The notes below the pieces were generated by a model that searched no databases, was not told the origin of the DNA, and saw nothing but the letters and a program-made list of their open reading frames with translations. Below are positions 9,678 to 19,307 of a DNA stretch of 26,945 bases, piece after piece; within the stretch, counting starts at the first letter, position 1, and each line of letters starts with the position of its first letter. The DNA lies in NCBI GenBank assembly GCA_001579985.1, contig LRSR01003624.1, positions 1 to 26,945 on the forward strand. Direction: 5' to 3'. This DNA is from Hypsibius dujardini (lineage: Eukaryota > Tardigrada > Eutardigrada > Parachela > Hypsibiidae). The position numbers were made by a program, and so were the translations under genes.

Positions 9678-10732
9678 TTACTTTGTGGACACCCGAGTCT
9701 TCTTGTCCCATGAAAAGTTGAGCCCGTACGACTTGGGCTTGAACTTCCACACCGGCTGCGGCTCCTCCACAAAGTAGTTCCAGCCGTTCTTCTCCGCAAA
9801 CTGGATGGCATCTTCCTTCGAGGAGAACGTCACCGCCAAGTTGGACAACGGATCGGCGGACGACGACCAGCCCATCAACGGATTCTCCCATCGCTCTCGC
9901 ACGTCAAAATCCAGCTTCCATGTGCGCTAAAAAATCCCATAAAAATAAACATTGCACAGTCCGTCAATCAAACAGCGAAACAAGTGCAATAATCAGTCAA
10001 TCAATCAATTGACTGCCCGATTAATCAATTGATTGATTGACCGATTAATCAATTGATTGATTGACCGATTAATCAATTGATTGATTGACCGATTAATCAA
10101 TTGAATTGACAGGGATTATTATTAATTAATTAAATCAGGTCAATCGCAAATTTTTTTTTCGAAAAAAGTCCTAATGGCTAATCCAGGTTGCTAACGGCCA
10201 GATTTGATAAAAAACGTCTGCCAATCAATACAGTAGAGGGAGGAAAAAAATCTATGGTGTTTAAGCTTTCAATCGAACAATCAAGCATGAGCAAGCAAAG
10301 TGAAAAACAAATACTTCCGATGGCACTTGCTTACTGAGTTATTGGTCGCCGATTGCATGGTATTCCGTGCAGGCACGTAAATCCTCGCAGTCCGCTCATG
10401 AATATGTTCCTTCGGGACACCGTTAAACGACGTAATATCGTCCTGTAGAGCAGCAAAGCCCGTTCTAAAAACCACAACAAACGGAAAAGGCGTCACTGAG
10501 AATTCTCTCCCACCTTGACATCCAGTATGATCTTCGGGAATTCCTTTTCCCGATTGACTCTCCCCAGGCCGACTTCTTCTACACTCTTCCGAGGGGCATC
10601 CTGGAGTTCGGTGATGCTTTTTGCACGGACTGCCGTGGAGGTGTGGAGGGTCCGAGGTAAGAGGGAGGCAGAGAGTTGTCGCTGCTGAAGAGCGCTGACA
10701 ATGGTGCGACGAACAACGGTGCTGGAGTTCAT
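9678..10732 (-). CDS. NDUFS4: NADH dehydrogenase (complex I) 18 kDa Fe-S protein 4, mitochondrial
   Basis: Accessory subunit at the N-module of respiratory complex I in the mitochondrial matrix. Exons in transcript order: 10732-10514, 10442-10335 and 9926-9678 (stop TAA), all phase 0; 191 residues against 175 in human. The N-terminus is Arg/Ser-rich and acid-poor ([20 protein letters not shown]), as expected for a mitochondrial presequence. The conserved body is visible: [53 protein letters not shown] and the end [13 protein letters not shown], whose RVS is the family's conserved C-terminal phosphosite. I chose ATG 10732; the frame opens further upstream but has no earlier ATG. For exon 2 I chose the acceptor ctctacag|GAC because it keeps phase and aligns [10 protein letters not shown] without a gap. 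Intron 2 contains CAAT/ATTG arrays. Transcribed divergently from MRPL34. Confidence 0.95.
9993..10115 (+). repeat. ATTG/CAAT palindromic array in NDUFS4 intron 2
   Basis: About three copies of ccgattaatcaattgattga; each unit is itself largely self-complementary through the aatcaattgatt core. Confidence 0.85.
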
Positions 10733-11258
10733 TTCGACGCAGAGTTTCAATAGATATTGATGGTAAAAAGCTGGATAGGAAATAGATCAGTGCTTCAAGT
10801 CACAATATGAAACGAAATTAATAAAACGGCTAAATGCTTTTTCAAATAGACAAGATCTTATTAAGGAAAAATTACAACGATGCTAACAGCTAGTTGAGTT
10901 TGATTGATTGGCCGATTGCAGAAAAGCAAAACAAACACGTTTGGAAACTGTAATTTCGCAAAGACGGTCGGCTGTCTGAAGCATAGGTGGGTTTAGAATT
11001 CGTAATAAACCAATAAAACTAAAAATATCGTAATTTTTGAAAACGAACCGCGTTCAAAATCCGTCATAAAGAATTTTATTTGGGTTCCGAAAATGAAATG
11101 TTTTATGACGGATTTTGAACGCGGTTCGTTTTCAAAAATTACGATATTTTTAGTTTTATTGGTTTATTACGAATTCTTTCCATTATTCAGATTGTCTGAA
11201 CTGCTCTGACTTGGTTTCAATTTTTAGAATTTCCGGAACTGCTAGGTGGTACGAGAAC
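10733..11258. promoter_or_regulatory. Divergent promoter region shared by NDUFS4 and MRPL34
   Basis: The two start codons face away from each other 526 bp apart, so both 5' UTRs and promoters must lie here. No TATA box or other core motif stands out. The centre is occupied by a long inverted repeat (10995-11177). Shared regulation of the two mitochondrial genes is inference from arrangement. Confidence 0.55.
10995..11177. mobile_element. Perfect inverted repeat, 76-bp arms, 31-bp loop
   Basis: Left arm 10995-11070 and right arm 11102-11177 are exact reverse complements (checked base by base), ending in agaattc...; the loop is 11071-11101. No frame inside. Best read as a very young foldback/MITE insertion or hairpin RNA source; no clear target duplication was found. 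Confidence 0.85.
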
Positions 11259-11889
11259 ATGGCTTTGCGCGGCATCATTTTGGGAGCAACTGCAGCGGCT
11301 GTGAGGCATGCCGCAAACTTAGCGAGAAAAAATCTGCCGGATGTTCAGCGAGAATTTCTGCAGCGCGGCGACTTTTCCTCTGCAACGTCGCCTTTTCCTG
11401 CTCGAAACTTTGTGACGGCACAGATTCATCCGACCGGGTAGGTAATTCCGATTCCGTATGAAATTCTCCCTTCAATTCAGTGTTACTTGTAGAATTCGGC
11501 CGTGCCCCCTTTCGGGAAACGGGAAAGGAACCGGAGGAGGCAAGGGAAGTGGTCTGCCAATGAATCAATCAATCAACCGAAGCGGCTGCCTGAGTTTCAG
11601 CACGATCCCGAAATCTGCAGCGGATTTCAACGCCGGAATCGTCAAGCCTCGTTCCGTGCTACTGTCTGGAAACTTGACGCCCCCTCCGACTTCTTGCGGC
11701 GTCCTCCCCGCGGTCACGGGTCTGCGATATAAATCGACCAAAGGGAAATATAACATGCCGTTTCGGCCGATGCCGTTGCGATGTTTGCGGAAGCACGGTC
11801 TGGCGGCTCGCATGTCTACCCCATCTGGCCGAGCTATTCTGCTGAGGAGGATGTTGAAAGGACGATCAAAGTGGGAATTGACCCATTGA
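11259..11889 (+). CDS. MRPL34: Large mitochondrial ribosomal subunit protein bL34m
   Basis: Mitoribosome component that binds large-subunit rRNA. Exon 1 runs 11259-11437, from ATG in gaacATGGCTTTGCGC to donor GG|GTAGGT; exon 2 ends at TGA 11889. The N-terminus (MALRGIILGATAAAVRHAA) is a plausible mitochondrial presequence. The C-terminal 35 residues are diagnostic of L34: LRKHGLAARMSTPSGRAILL then RRMLKGRSKWELTH, matching the family pattern of KHG, R-x-S-T-x-x-G and RR-x-x-KGR. The exon 2 start is uncertain: acceptors at 11480, 11492 and 11600 all fit the phase. The 11600 choice gives 155 residues and leaves the TCAATCAATCAA tract in the intron, in keeping with every other gene here; the 11480 choice gives 195. 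Both are longer than human L34 (92), the extra length lying in the linker before the L34 domain. Confidence 0.9.
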
Positions 11890-11966
11890 TGGCGCCTCCC
11901 GGTTGACGATGTACACTTTCGACGCAAGACAGCCCGATCAATCAGTGTGAAAAGTCCTCGCTGGAT

Positions 11967-12013
<47 letters not shown>

Positions 12014-12482
12014 CGTGTCTCGCTGTATGGTTTCCGTCTTATCGGTTGATTGACTATGCATATTCGCATATTCGCCAGTACTGTACCAGTACCGGTACTA
12101 GTGATTGTGGGTGTGTTTCTGGCGCTTTTTTTTAAATCAACAAGCTGATTAAATTGTACCAAGAACCATCTCGGGTCTCGTCGTCCTTTTCAATCGCAAG
12201 TTCAGCCAGTTCAGTCAGTTCAGTCAGTTCAGCAGATTCAGCAGCAAGTTCAGTCAGTTCAGCAGATTCAGCAGCAAGTTCAGTCAGTTCAGCAGATTCA
12301 GCCGCAAGTTCAGCACATTCATGATGTGGCTGCTGACCATCTCAGGTTCAAGCAGCTGCTAAAGTTGCTAGGAGTGAACGTGAGTTCTACAACGGACTTT
12401 GATTGCCTCTAACAGGGAGCTTTGTCATTTCGCGCGTGTCTGGTGGTAGAACTATGTTTGTGGTCCACCCCCACCCCCCCCC
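11890..12482. other. Intergenic, MRPL34 to CIMAP1-like gene
   Basis: Contains a pure ATTG array (11966-12012), ATTAAA at 12148-12153 as a possible MRPL34 poly(A) signal, and a 30-bp tandem repeat of ttcagcagattcagcagcaa type (about 12200-12320). This tandem repeat leads into an open stretch ending VAADHLRFKQLLKLLGVN before GTGAGT at 12380. That stretch could be a 5' UTR or alternative exon of the next gene; no ATG starts it. Confidence 0.5.
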
Positions 12483-13280
12483 ATGGCCGAATTGTCCATC
12501 AAGAATAGCTACCCGATTGCGGCTAAGATCACCGGTATGAGCGCAGAGACTTCCTGATCCTTTTCCCCATCATCGAATGAATTGTGCACGCGTGGCAAAA
12601 ATCTTGCGCTAACCGAATTAAGCCATTACACTCGTTCGACGCACGGCTGTTTATATAGCCGCGAGTTAAAGTGCTTGACTCGGTCAGCGCAAGGTTTTTG
12701 CCACGTGTGTATTAGTCGATCTGAATGAAATTGTGCATTCTGCCAGGTCCTGGACCAGGATCTCTGTATTTGCCGTCAGCAATAGGATGGGACAATCACA
12801 TCCTCACACGACATCGTGATCCCGCCTATACGATGCGCATGCGGCTAAAGCAATGTGAGGACCGCAATGTTTCGTTTGTGGGTCGACTTGGTCAATCATG
12901 GAACTTCTCATCGGACTTTCTTCTTTGGTATTCTTGTAGTGGATTATACCTGCTCGCCTGGCCCGGCTTCCCATGTTTACCCCAGCCGCCTACTCAAAAC
13001 TGGAATGATGCTTGATCCCGCGTATAGCATTCGGCTGCCGTTGCCCACTTTCAAGCCTCCTGTGGTAGTTTGAAATTCGTCCGCGAACAACCCCGTTGAA
13101 CGCATACCAGAATAGTGTCTTTCGTCCTTAGCTTCCTAGTCCGGACACTTACCATGTTCTACCAGACTTCACATTACCTCGAGCGCCAGCCTGGTACGAG
13201 CCAAATTTCCGTCTACCGCTTGTCTGGCTGTTTGTCTGTCTGTCTGCTTGGCTGTCTGTCTGTCTGTCTGCCTGTCTGCC

Positions 13281-13315
<35 letters not shown>

Positions 13316-13997
13316 GTGTCTGTCTGTGTGTCTGTGTGTCTGTGTGTCTGTCTGTCTGTCTGTCTATCTGCGTGCCTGTTTGTCTGTCTGTCTGTCTGTC
13401 TGCTTTCTTGCCTGGAAGTCTGCCTGCATTTGTGTTTGTTCGTTCGCTCGTCTGTCGTTGCACTCCGTTCAATCACATCTTTGTTCAGGTATATGGCATT
13501 ACCAGCGTTAAAAGACAAACCAAATGGCTATCCGGCACCAAATCATTATACCATCCCCGACATGATGGGCCATGGTCATCCCTGCGTCACGACTCACCCT
13601 CAGTATTCCTTACGAATGTAGGCCTTATTAACGAACGTTTGAATGATCTCCTTCAGTTCTGTGTTATGGTATGCAGCTCTTGCAACGATAAATCTTCATC
13701 TTTACATCTTTCAGGAAGCTCAACGTCGGTAGCATCTTCGAGGACTTCACAAAAACCCCCGGCGCGGACCGGTACGCCATAATACCGCTGGAAGTGGTGA
13801 AAACCCGAGCACCGGTCTATTCGCTTCGGCAGCGGTTGGAGCCCCTCAAAGGCCTGAACGTCCCTGGTCCAGGGACATATAACGTTGAATATGTCAACAA
13901 GCCCAGGAGTCCGACATACACTTTGGGGATAAAGCATTCGGAGTTTGAGGCGCCAGTTTACGTGAAAGAGCCGGACATCCAGATTGACTGGGAGTAA
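12483..13997 (+). CDS. CIMAP1: SHIPPO-repeat ciliary/sperm-tail protein, CIMAP1/ODF3-like
   Basis: Outer dense fibre 3 family, microtubule-associated proteins of sperm flagella and motile cilia. Exons 12483-12534, 12747-12854, 12940-13064, 13132-13193, 13489-13617 and 13715-13997 (stop TAA); all phases join and give 252 residues, against 254 in human ODF3. SHIPPO-type Pro-Gly-Pro repeats recur: [16 protein letters not shown] with [31 protein letters not shown] with [29 protein letters not shown] with [17 protein letters not shown] with [12 protein letters not shown], and [10 protein letters not shown] with [13 protein letters not shown]. The tail TLGIKHSEF...PVYV fits the known C-terminus. 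The end of exon 3 may be 13061 instead of 13064 (both phase 0). Intron 1 holds a palindromic MITE and intron 4 a TCTG array. The gene implies an organism with flagellated sperm or motile cilia. Confidence 0.92.
12597..12709. mobile_element. Palindromic ~113-bp MITE, copy 1 (CIMAP1 intron 1)
   Basis: Terminal inverted repeat of the form cacrcgtggcaaaaatcttg + cgctaaccga at the left and its complement at the right; the interior also folds (cggctgtttatatagccg). Same family as 16721-16827 and 22234-22354. It starts 62 bp after the exon 1 donor. Confidence 0.75.
13220..13410 (+). repeat. (TCTG)n array in CIMAP1-like intron 4
   Basis: Begins 26 bp after the 5' splice site at 13194. The 100-170 residue frames covering it on both strands are artefacts. 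Confidence 0.93.
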
Positions 13998-14124
13998 GAG
14001 GTCGTACACTTTTAGCCAGAAAACTCGGGACGCTCGATTTGGAAACTGCATCAGGATACTGATCTCTCCGTTGGCGTAGAAATGTCCGTAGAATCCCACA
14101 ATGAACGGCGAATTGCAGTCGTGG

Positions 14125-14620
14125 AGTAAACTCGCCCAATCAAACAATCAGCTCACTTTTTTCGCGCTCAATGCGTGAAATCAAATGGATGAATCGTTAT
14201 TAATCAAGCACGGCTTTTTCTGGGCACGTTTTGACATGTAGTATGTAATATAACGATCTAATTACATATGTTAATCAAGTATCGATACTTCTACTCCACA
14301 CAACTAGCGCAATCGGGAAAGGGAAGGGACAACAATCGGGAAAGTGACCTTCAACTCAAATCAAATCAATCAATCAATCTATCACTTCCTCTGCGAGATG
14401 ACATACTGTACTGTCGCGACCGATTGGTGCTGCTTTTTAGATCCGTCGTATATTACAACTGCAATGAGGCACAGTGTGTGCAGTCATAATATACGGGATG
14501 GGTCTAAAACGTAGCACCAATTGGTCGCGACAGTACAGTACATCTCCCCTGACCTTGTGAGCTATTATCCAATTGGTACAATCAATTCAATCAATCAATC
14601 ATTTCCTCTGCGAGATGAGA
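14125..14620 (+). repeat. Inverted duplication, left arm
   Basis: About 490 bp homologous, in reverse orientation, to 20300-20788. Shared blocks include the segment around agtatcgatacttctactcc / tggagtacaagtatcgatgc, the CAAT tracts and the 137-bp hairpin. At 14125 the homology butts directly onto the MAP2K exon 3 piece, marking a rearrangement junction. Confidence 0.8.
14404..14540. mobile_element. 137-bp hairpin element, copy 1
   Basis: Inverted ends tactgtactgtcgcgaccg / ggtcgcgacagtacagta, with continuing complementarity through ttggtgctgc. TA occurs at both borders, suggesting a TA-target MITE. An inverted copy of identical length lies at 20374-20510. Confidence 0.75.
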
Positions 14621-14757
14621 AATTTCTCCCCCACCTTGCGAACCATTATCCGATTGGTAAGGCGATGGCGTACGAGTACGACAAGCCCACCACTTTCTCC
14701 ACCAATCTCATAGAGCTGCTCCAGATTCTCCTCGCCCATCCCTTGCGTTACGTCATC

Positions 14758-15660
14758 CCGATGAGGGGGAAGAGCAGTCTTGTGGTAACAATAGCTTCTT
14801 GACAAATCGAAGTCTCAATTTTCTGGCCCAGGTGTACACACGTGGCCACAATTTTGGGTGGCAGACTTAAAACCAAAAAGGGTGGTCCGAGTTCGAGCCG
14901 AATTAAGTCACCGCGCACGCACCCTTGACCACAGCTGATCATGCAGCCTTTATACGATTGATCGATTGATTGAACTGCTGCAAAGTGCACGGAGCCACGA
15001 ACTGTTGATTCACCTGGATTATCTTTCTAAATTTCATCTAAACCATTCTTAATTGCTAACTTTCGTGATATCGCGAAAATGTATGAGATACATGTGTGCA
15101 ATTATCATGTGGAGATCATTAACGGGATACGGGAGTCTGGGTCGTGAGTAGACAGCAGGGATGGTGTAACAGAACTAAACTAAAAAACATTAAACCAAAA
15201 CAAAATTAAACTTTTAATAATTTCCTAATTTCTTAACCTTTTAGTTTTTATAGTGGAATTAAAGAACTAGAATAAAACTTTAAGTTACTAAAGCTTTGCG
15301 TGGAAAAAAAATTAGTTAACTAATTTCGGTTGAATCAAAAAGTTTTAAAAATAACTAAAACCCCTAAGTAATTAATTTTTAGTTGGCTAAGACAACTAAT
15401 TTTTAGTTGACTAAGACAACTAATTTTTAGTTGACTAAGACAACTAATTTTAGTTTAGTTTAGTGACATCGCACACAACTTCACGTACAGTGAGAGAAGA
15501 GATCCTGAGATTCGAACGGGCACGTGAGTTTATTTCTATCGAACCGTTTGCTCTGAGTCCGCCGTTGCTAGTTTGGAGTTTGAGACAGTAAAGTAGAAAC
15601 GATACTGTGACATCGTTCAGTCTCAGGACTTTCACTCATCACTGTATCCCCGTACTGTCA
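14758..15660. other. Intergenic between MAP2K debris and the BCL-2 family gene
   Basis: Contains a dispersed-repeat block at 14832-14974 (inverted match at 26076-26219) and an AT-rich palindromic stretch at 15173-15464 with tandem gactaagacaactaattttt units. I see no gene. Confidence 0.6.
15173..15464. repeat. AT-rich palindromic region with 24-bp tandem units
   Basis: The ends are loosely inverted (actaaactaaa / tttagtttagt) and the right part holds three units of gactaagacaactaattttt plus agtt, each partly self-complementary. May be a decayed MITE. Confidence 0.45.
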
Positions 15661-15988
15661 TGCCAGTTGGGCGGGGATTGGGTTTCTCCTTCAGCCAATG
15701 ACCGAGCAGGCCCAGCGGAATTTGTCCCGTAACCACACCCACGTCTGCGATCGTAGAGCGTAGACGATGATTTTCGATCTCGTGTGCGTGTGCCTGTGTG
15801 AGTCAGCCGCGCGGATTTTAAACTTTGCTAAAATTTTCATTTCGTTGCGCTGAGCAAGCCTTCCTAATCGTTCCCTACTTTATCCTTCCTCCACGAAAAA
15901 ACAGTCGCCTAGAAATAAATTCCCCTCCACGCCAATTCCCCATCCCAACATCACCACCGGAATCTCAGTTGCCCGCTGGAAATTAAAA
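15661..15988 (+). promoter_or_regulatory. Probable promoter/5' UTR of the BCL-2 family gene
   Basis: GC box-like gggcgggg at 15669-15676 and CCAAT at 15695-15699, about 290 bp before the ATG, in a locally GC-richer stretch. No TATA box seen. Assignment is inference from position. Confidence 0.4.
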
Positions 15989-17482
15989 ATGGTAAGTACC
16001 TCCATTCGTGGAGCAAAAACAATCTGGAAGAATGTGGCGTTTAGCCGAATTTCAAGACCTGGGTCCGTCGTTGGTCTAGTACGCTGTTACGCCGGGCATA
16101 ATTTCCGCTTGCGAATAAAATGACAATTTAATTCATTTTCGCTTGCCTTTTTCCGTTTAGAAGCTGGCATTCTCCACGATGATGACGAAGCCAGAGTCGA
16201 AAATTGCATCAGACACCACCGTCACGACGGCCGATCTTCTCAGAAATATCACGACACAGATGTTTTGGGCAACAACGGCGGAGATGGAAGATTCGCGGAA
16301 TCACAGCTTCGTCGTCGCCCAGTCAGTGTGCCGCCTGATCGGTGCTCTCAGCGCGGACCACACCTCCGCGCTCACGCAAATGGCCTCCGAATTGGGTTTC
16401 TCCCAGCAGTGCTTTCACCCCGAGGCGTCTGCGGCAGTATCCACGCTCGCGGAACGTCTGGATTCCCTGCGGTCGTTGAAGCACTCTGCGAGCATTGTCC
16501 TCCAGCAGCGGAGCTGTGGCCGTATTGTCGTCGTCCTTGCACTCTACGTGGAAATGTGCCGTAAATGGATCTGTCAGGAGCAGGAGCTGTCGCGACAGTC
16601 AGAGGGGCTGCGTTGTTGGATTACGGAAGACTTGGCGGAAGATTTCGCCGCCTTTCTCGATGACCACCTGGGCGAGTGGGTTGCTACACAAGGCGGATGG
16701 GTGAGTGGGCTTGTTAAACTACAAGTGGCAAACACCTTGAGCTAATCAAGTTAAGCCATTACACTCGCTGCATGGCTGTTGTACACAACTGTCGAGTTAA
16801 AGTGCTTAATTCGATCAGCGCAAAAATGAAAATTGCAGTAACCGCTTAACCATTGAATTCAATGGTTGATTGCTTGATTTAGTACCATGTCGTGCTTGGT
16901 TGATTGCTTGATTTAGTCTCATGTCGAGCTTGGTTGATTGCTTGATTTAGTCTCATGTCGAGCTTGGTTGATTGCTTGATTTAGTCTCATGTCGTGCTTG
17001 GTTGATTGCTTGATTTAGTCGCATGTCGAGCTTGGTTGATTGCTTGATTTAGTCTCATGTCGAGCTTGGTTGATTGCTTGATTTAGTCGCATGTCGAGCT
17101 TGGTTGATTGCTTGATTTAGTCGCATGTCGAGCTAGATTATATTTCTTGCATATAAAATTTTCAGAGAAGGAACTTATAATGGCTCCGCTTTGTGTTGTT
17201 TGATAGAGTTATAATTATGATTATTTTCGAAATTTATTTTTAATGCATTTAAACAATTATTTAAACAGACGTGACGCTTGCAGTTTTTGGACCATTTTTA
17301 ATTCTGGTGCATTTTATCCTTTGCAGAACTGTTTGGCTGTTCGGGCAACGCCTAAATCGGCATCACCCTCTTCCTGTGTGTCCGACGCGACAGAGAAGAC
17401 CGGCTCATACAGAAATATCCTGAGCTACGCTGTGATGGGAATGGGAATCAGCACTCTCCTCGGCCTGATGGTTGTTCGATAG
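15989..17482 (+). CDS. BCL-2 family apoptosis regulator, multi-domain, tail-anchored
   Basis: Exon 1 contributes only the ATG (15989-15991, ATG|GTAAGT); exons 16161-16700 and 17327-17482 complete 232 residues, all phase 0. Initiation at the in-frame ATG 16179 is the alternative. BH1-like SCGRIVVVLALYVEMCRKW (about 119-137) keeps the G-R of the family's NWGR but lacks N and W. BH2 is clear: AAFLDDHLGEWVATQGGW (164-181). A weak BH3-like helix ALTQMASELGF sits at 71-81. Residues 212-231 (ILSYAVMGMGISTLLGLMVV) form a hydrophobic tail ending in Arg, typical of outer mitochondrial/ER membrane anchors. The intron directly after GGW is at the same place as in vertebrate BCL2 and BCL2L1, which strongly supports homology. 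Whether it promotes or blocks death cannot be told from sequence. The intron holds a palindromic MITE and a 34-bp satellite. Confidence 0.88.
16721..16827. mobile_element. Palindromic MITE, copy 2 (BCL-2 gene intron)
   Basis: Diverged member of the family at 12597 and 22234: acaagtggcaaacaccttg at the left, shared core gccattacactcg and gagttaaagtgctta, and right end tcagcgcaaaaatg lacking the last bases. Starts 20 bp after the 5' splice site. Confidence 0.7.
16866..17135 (+). repeat. 34-bp satellite, ~8 copies, BCL-2 gene intron
   Basis: Unit ttggttgattgcttgattta + gtctcatgtcgagc, copies differing by one or two substitutions (tctcat/tcgcat, cgagc/cgtgc). Contiguous with no spacers, so not a CRISPR-like array. 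Confidence 0.95.
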
Positions 17483-17988
17483 TGCTTTAAATGCGCAGCA
17501 GCACTTCCTTCCCCGTCTGCGCAAGTGCATTTCAAATTGGAACTTTCATTTTTTTGATCTGTTTTTTGTTCGTTCGTGCAGTACTCGTACTACGCACAAA
17601 CACGCCTTTGTTCTTGTACAGCCGGATACAAATACGGGACATGTCTGTTTTCCTTTGATCTCTTCGCAGTATATAGGAGGAGTCTGAAGAGAGCAATTCG
17701 CACAGATTGCAAAACCCTTGTTTACCTCGTGGCGTGCTTTGTGTCAGTCAGTCAGTCGAGAGGGGAGCGTGGAATGATAATCGCGGGGTGATTATTGATC
17801 TTCCCGCGGCTATGTGCTTTAGTCGCGCGGCAATACATGCGCAATCTACGGACATATTATCCGGTATATAGTACTAATACATACAGTTTTGACAACTGTT
17901 TGCACACATGTGTGTCCGGTGACACCGGGTGGGACTGTGGGAAGCGTGGACTAGTGCCTATCGGACAGTAAAGATAAGTGTGCAGAAT

Positions 17989-18152
17989 TGTCTGTCTGCC
18001 TGCCTCTCTGTCTGTCTGCCTGCCTCTCTGTCTGTCTGCCTGCCTCTCTGTCTGTCTGCCTCTCTGTCTGCCTCTCTGTCTGTCTGCCTGCCTCTCTGTC
18101 TGTCTGTCAGTCTGCCTCTCTGCCTGTCTGTCTGCCTCTCTGTTTATCTGTC
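17989..18152 (+). repeat. TCTG/CCTC array
   Basis: Tetranucleotide array with regular tgcctgcctctctgtctgtc units of 20-24 bp. All long frames inside are artefacts. Confidence 0.93.
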
Positions 18153-18814
18153 GGTGGAGAGGGAAAGTGATTTACGTTAAGTAGGGAGAGGGTCGCTTTA
18201 AAATGAGAGAGGGTGCAGAGCGTGAGACCCGGCGATTACTTTTACAATGAATTAAAACCGTGATGCCGACTCGATGGTTGTCCAGCTGCAGTCTCCCCGC
18301 CATCCTGGTCAGACGGCATTCCAGACATGCCACCAGTCTCGAGCAGTCGTGGTGTGTGTATGTGTCTACACGATACGTGGTGTCTTGGGGTTGGACAATG
18401 GCGACAAGTGTGTCGTGGTCTGATCTCTCCGTATGTCGTGTGGTAGTAGCGTCTTTTGAAGGCGCCTCTGGGCAAACCCATCATCTTTCCCCCCTCTCGC
18501 ATCGGCAATCTCCATCATCGGAATGTGGCGTTCTCACGCCGTTTCGATTACGATTTGGAGGAGGGATGTCTGCCAAGACATATGGGCAAGGCAAAATTGA
18601 TTTGGTCAGGCCATGTCTGTTCGCGCCGTGGTTGATATATGGAGGGCTGGTCAGCACGCAGACCGGTGCCGTGAACATTAAAAAGTTTATGTGCAGAGAC
18701 AAAGACCACACATACTACATTATGGCTAACGTGTACACGTGCCAGTCCGTGTAGTCTGAAAAAAATAGTTTGTTCAAAAATAGCTCCTTCATAATAACGA
18801 AAAAAAAAACCACA

Positions 18815-18866
18815 CTGTCTGTCTGTCTGTCTGCCTGCCTGCCTGCCTGCCTGTCTGCCTGTCTGT

Positions 18867-18897
<31 letters not shown>

Positions 18898-19008
18898 ACT
18901 GCCTGCTTGCCTGCCTGCTTGCCTGTCTGTTTGTCTGTCTGTCAGTCTGTCTGTCTGTCTGCCTGCCTGCCTGCCTGCCTGCCTCGCTGTCTGTTTGTCT
19001 GTCTGTCT
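18815..19008 (+). repeat. TCTG/CCTG array
   Basis: Long array switching between CTGT and CTGC units. Confidence 0.93.
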
Positions 19009-19307
19009 AGATATCGGTCTGAACTTCTCCGAGTATTCAAGACCGTTTTATTAAAACCAAGAATCAGCTTTAAGTATGTTTCTGAATTAATGTAGTGGTA
19101 CTGTGTAAATGTAACTCTCTCGTATCCATCAGACTATTTAGTACCAGTATGATTTTATGAAAATTCTACGTTTTTCTGTCTCACAACACAGAGCGAGCGC
19201 TCTGTTTCGCGGTTACGTAGCAGCGTGCAGATAGACAGGTCCGGGAAGGTGGAGGCAGAATAGGGAAGAAAATCACACTCTCTCTTGACGATTTTTTTGA
19301 GAGATTC

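Larger units (their letters stand above)
14041..14757 (-). pseudogene. Broken MAP2K copy 1 (exon 2 and exon 3 pieces)
   Basis: Minus-strand fragments of the kinase gene found intact at 22153-25686. 14757-14635 resembles the end of its exon 2: LVVLVRHRLTNRIMVRK then a GT donor, with the glycine loop changed from GTGSGGVV to GGESGGLV. 14126-14041 resembles the 3' half of exon 3: [17 protein letters not shown] then [10 protein letters not shown] second, shorter piece of the exon 2 end lies at 14579-14554. Between them are CAAT arrays and a hairpin element. The exon 3 piece has lost its 5' half and acceptor, and none of the later exons follow, so no kinase can be made. The frame is still open in each fragment. 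Confidence 0.85.
17483..19307. other. Intergenic, no supported gene
   Basis: Follows the BCL-2 family gene. Holds a TCTG/CCTG array (17989-18152), a second one (18815-19008) and open frames of up to 164 codons (18260-18754, +) without recognisable domains, splice context or codon preference. The 3' UTR of the BCL-2 gene must lie in the first part; no canonical AATAAA is close to the stop. Confidence 0.55.

Noticed and set aside
14041-14147. Part of a second functional kinase gene
   Set aside because: Only pieces of exons 2 and 3 exist, exon 3 lacks its 5' half and acceptor, and none of the catalytic exons follow on that strand.
16866-17135. Regularly spaced repeats resembling a CRISPR array
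   Set aside because: The 34-bp units are contiguous with no unique spacers, and the setting is an intron of an animal gene.
18260-18754. 164-residue plus-strand frame after the BCL-2 family gene
   Set aside because: No recognisable motif, no splice partners, and an overlapping minus-strand frame is equally open. Cannot be supported without transcripts.
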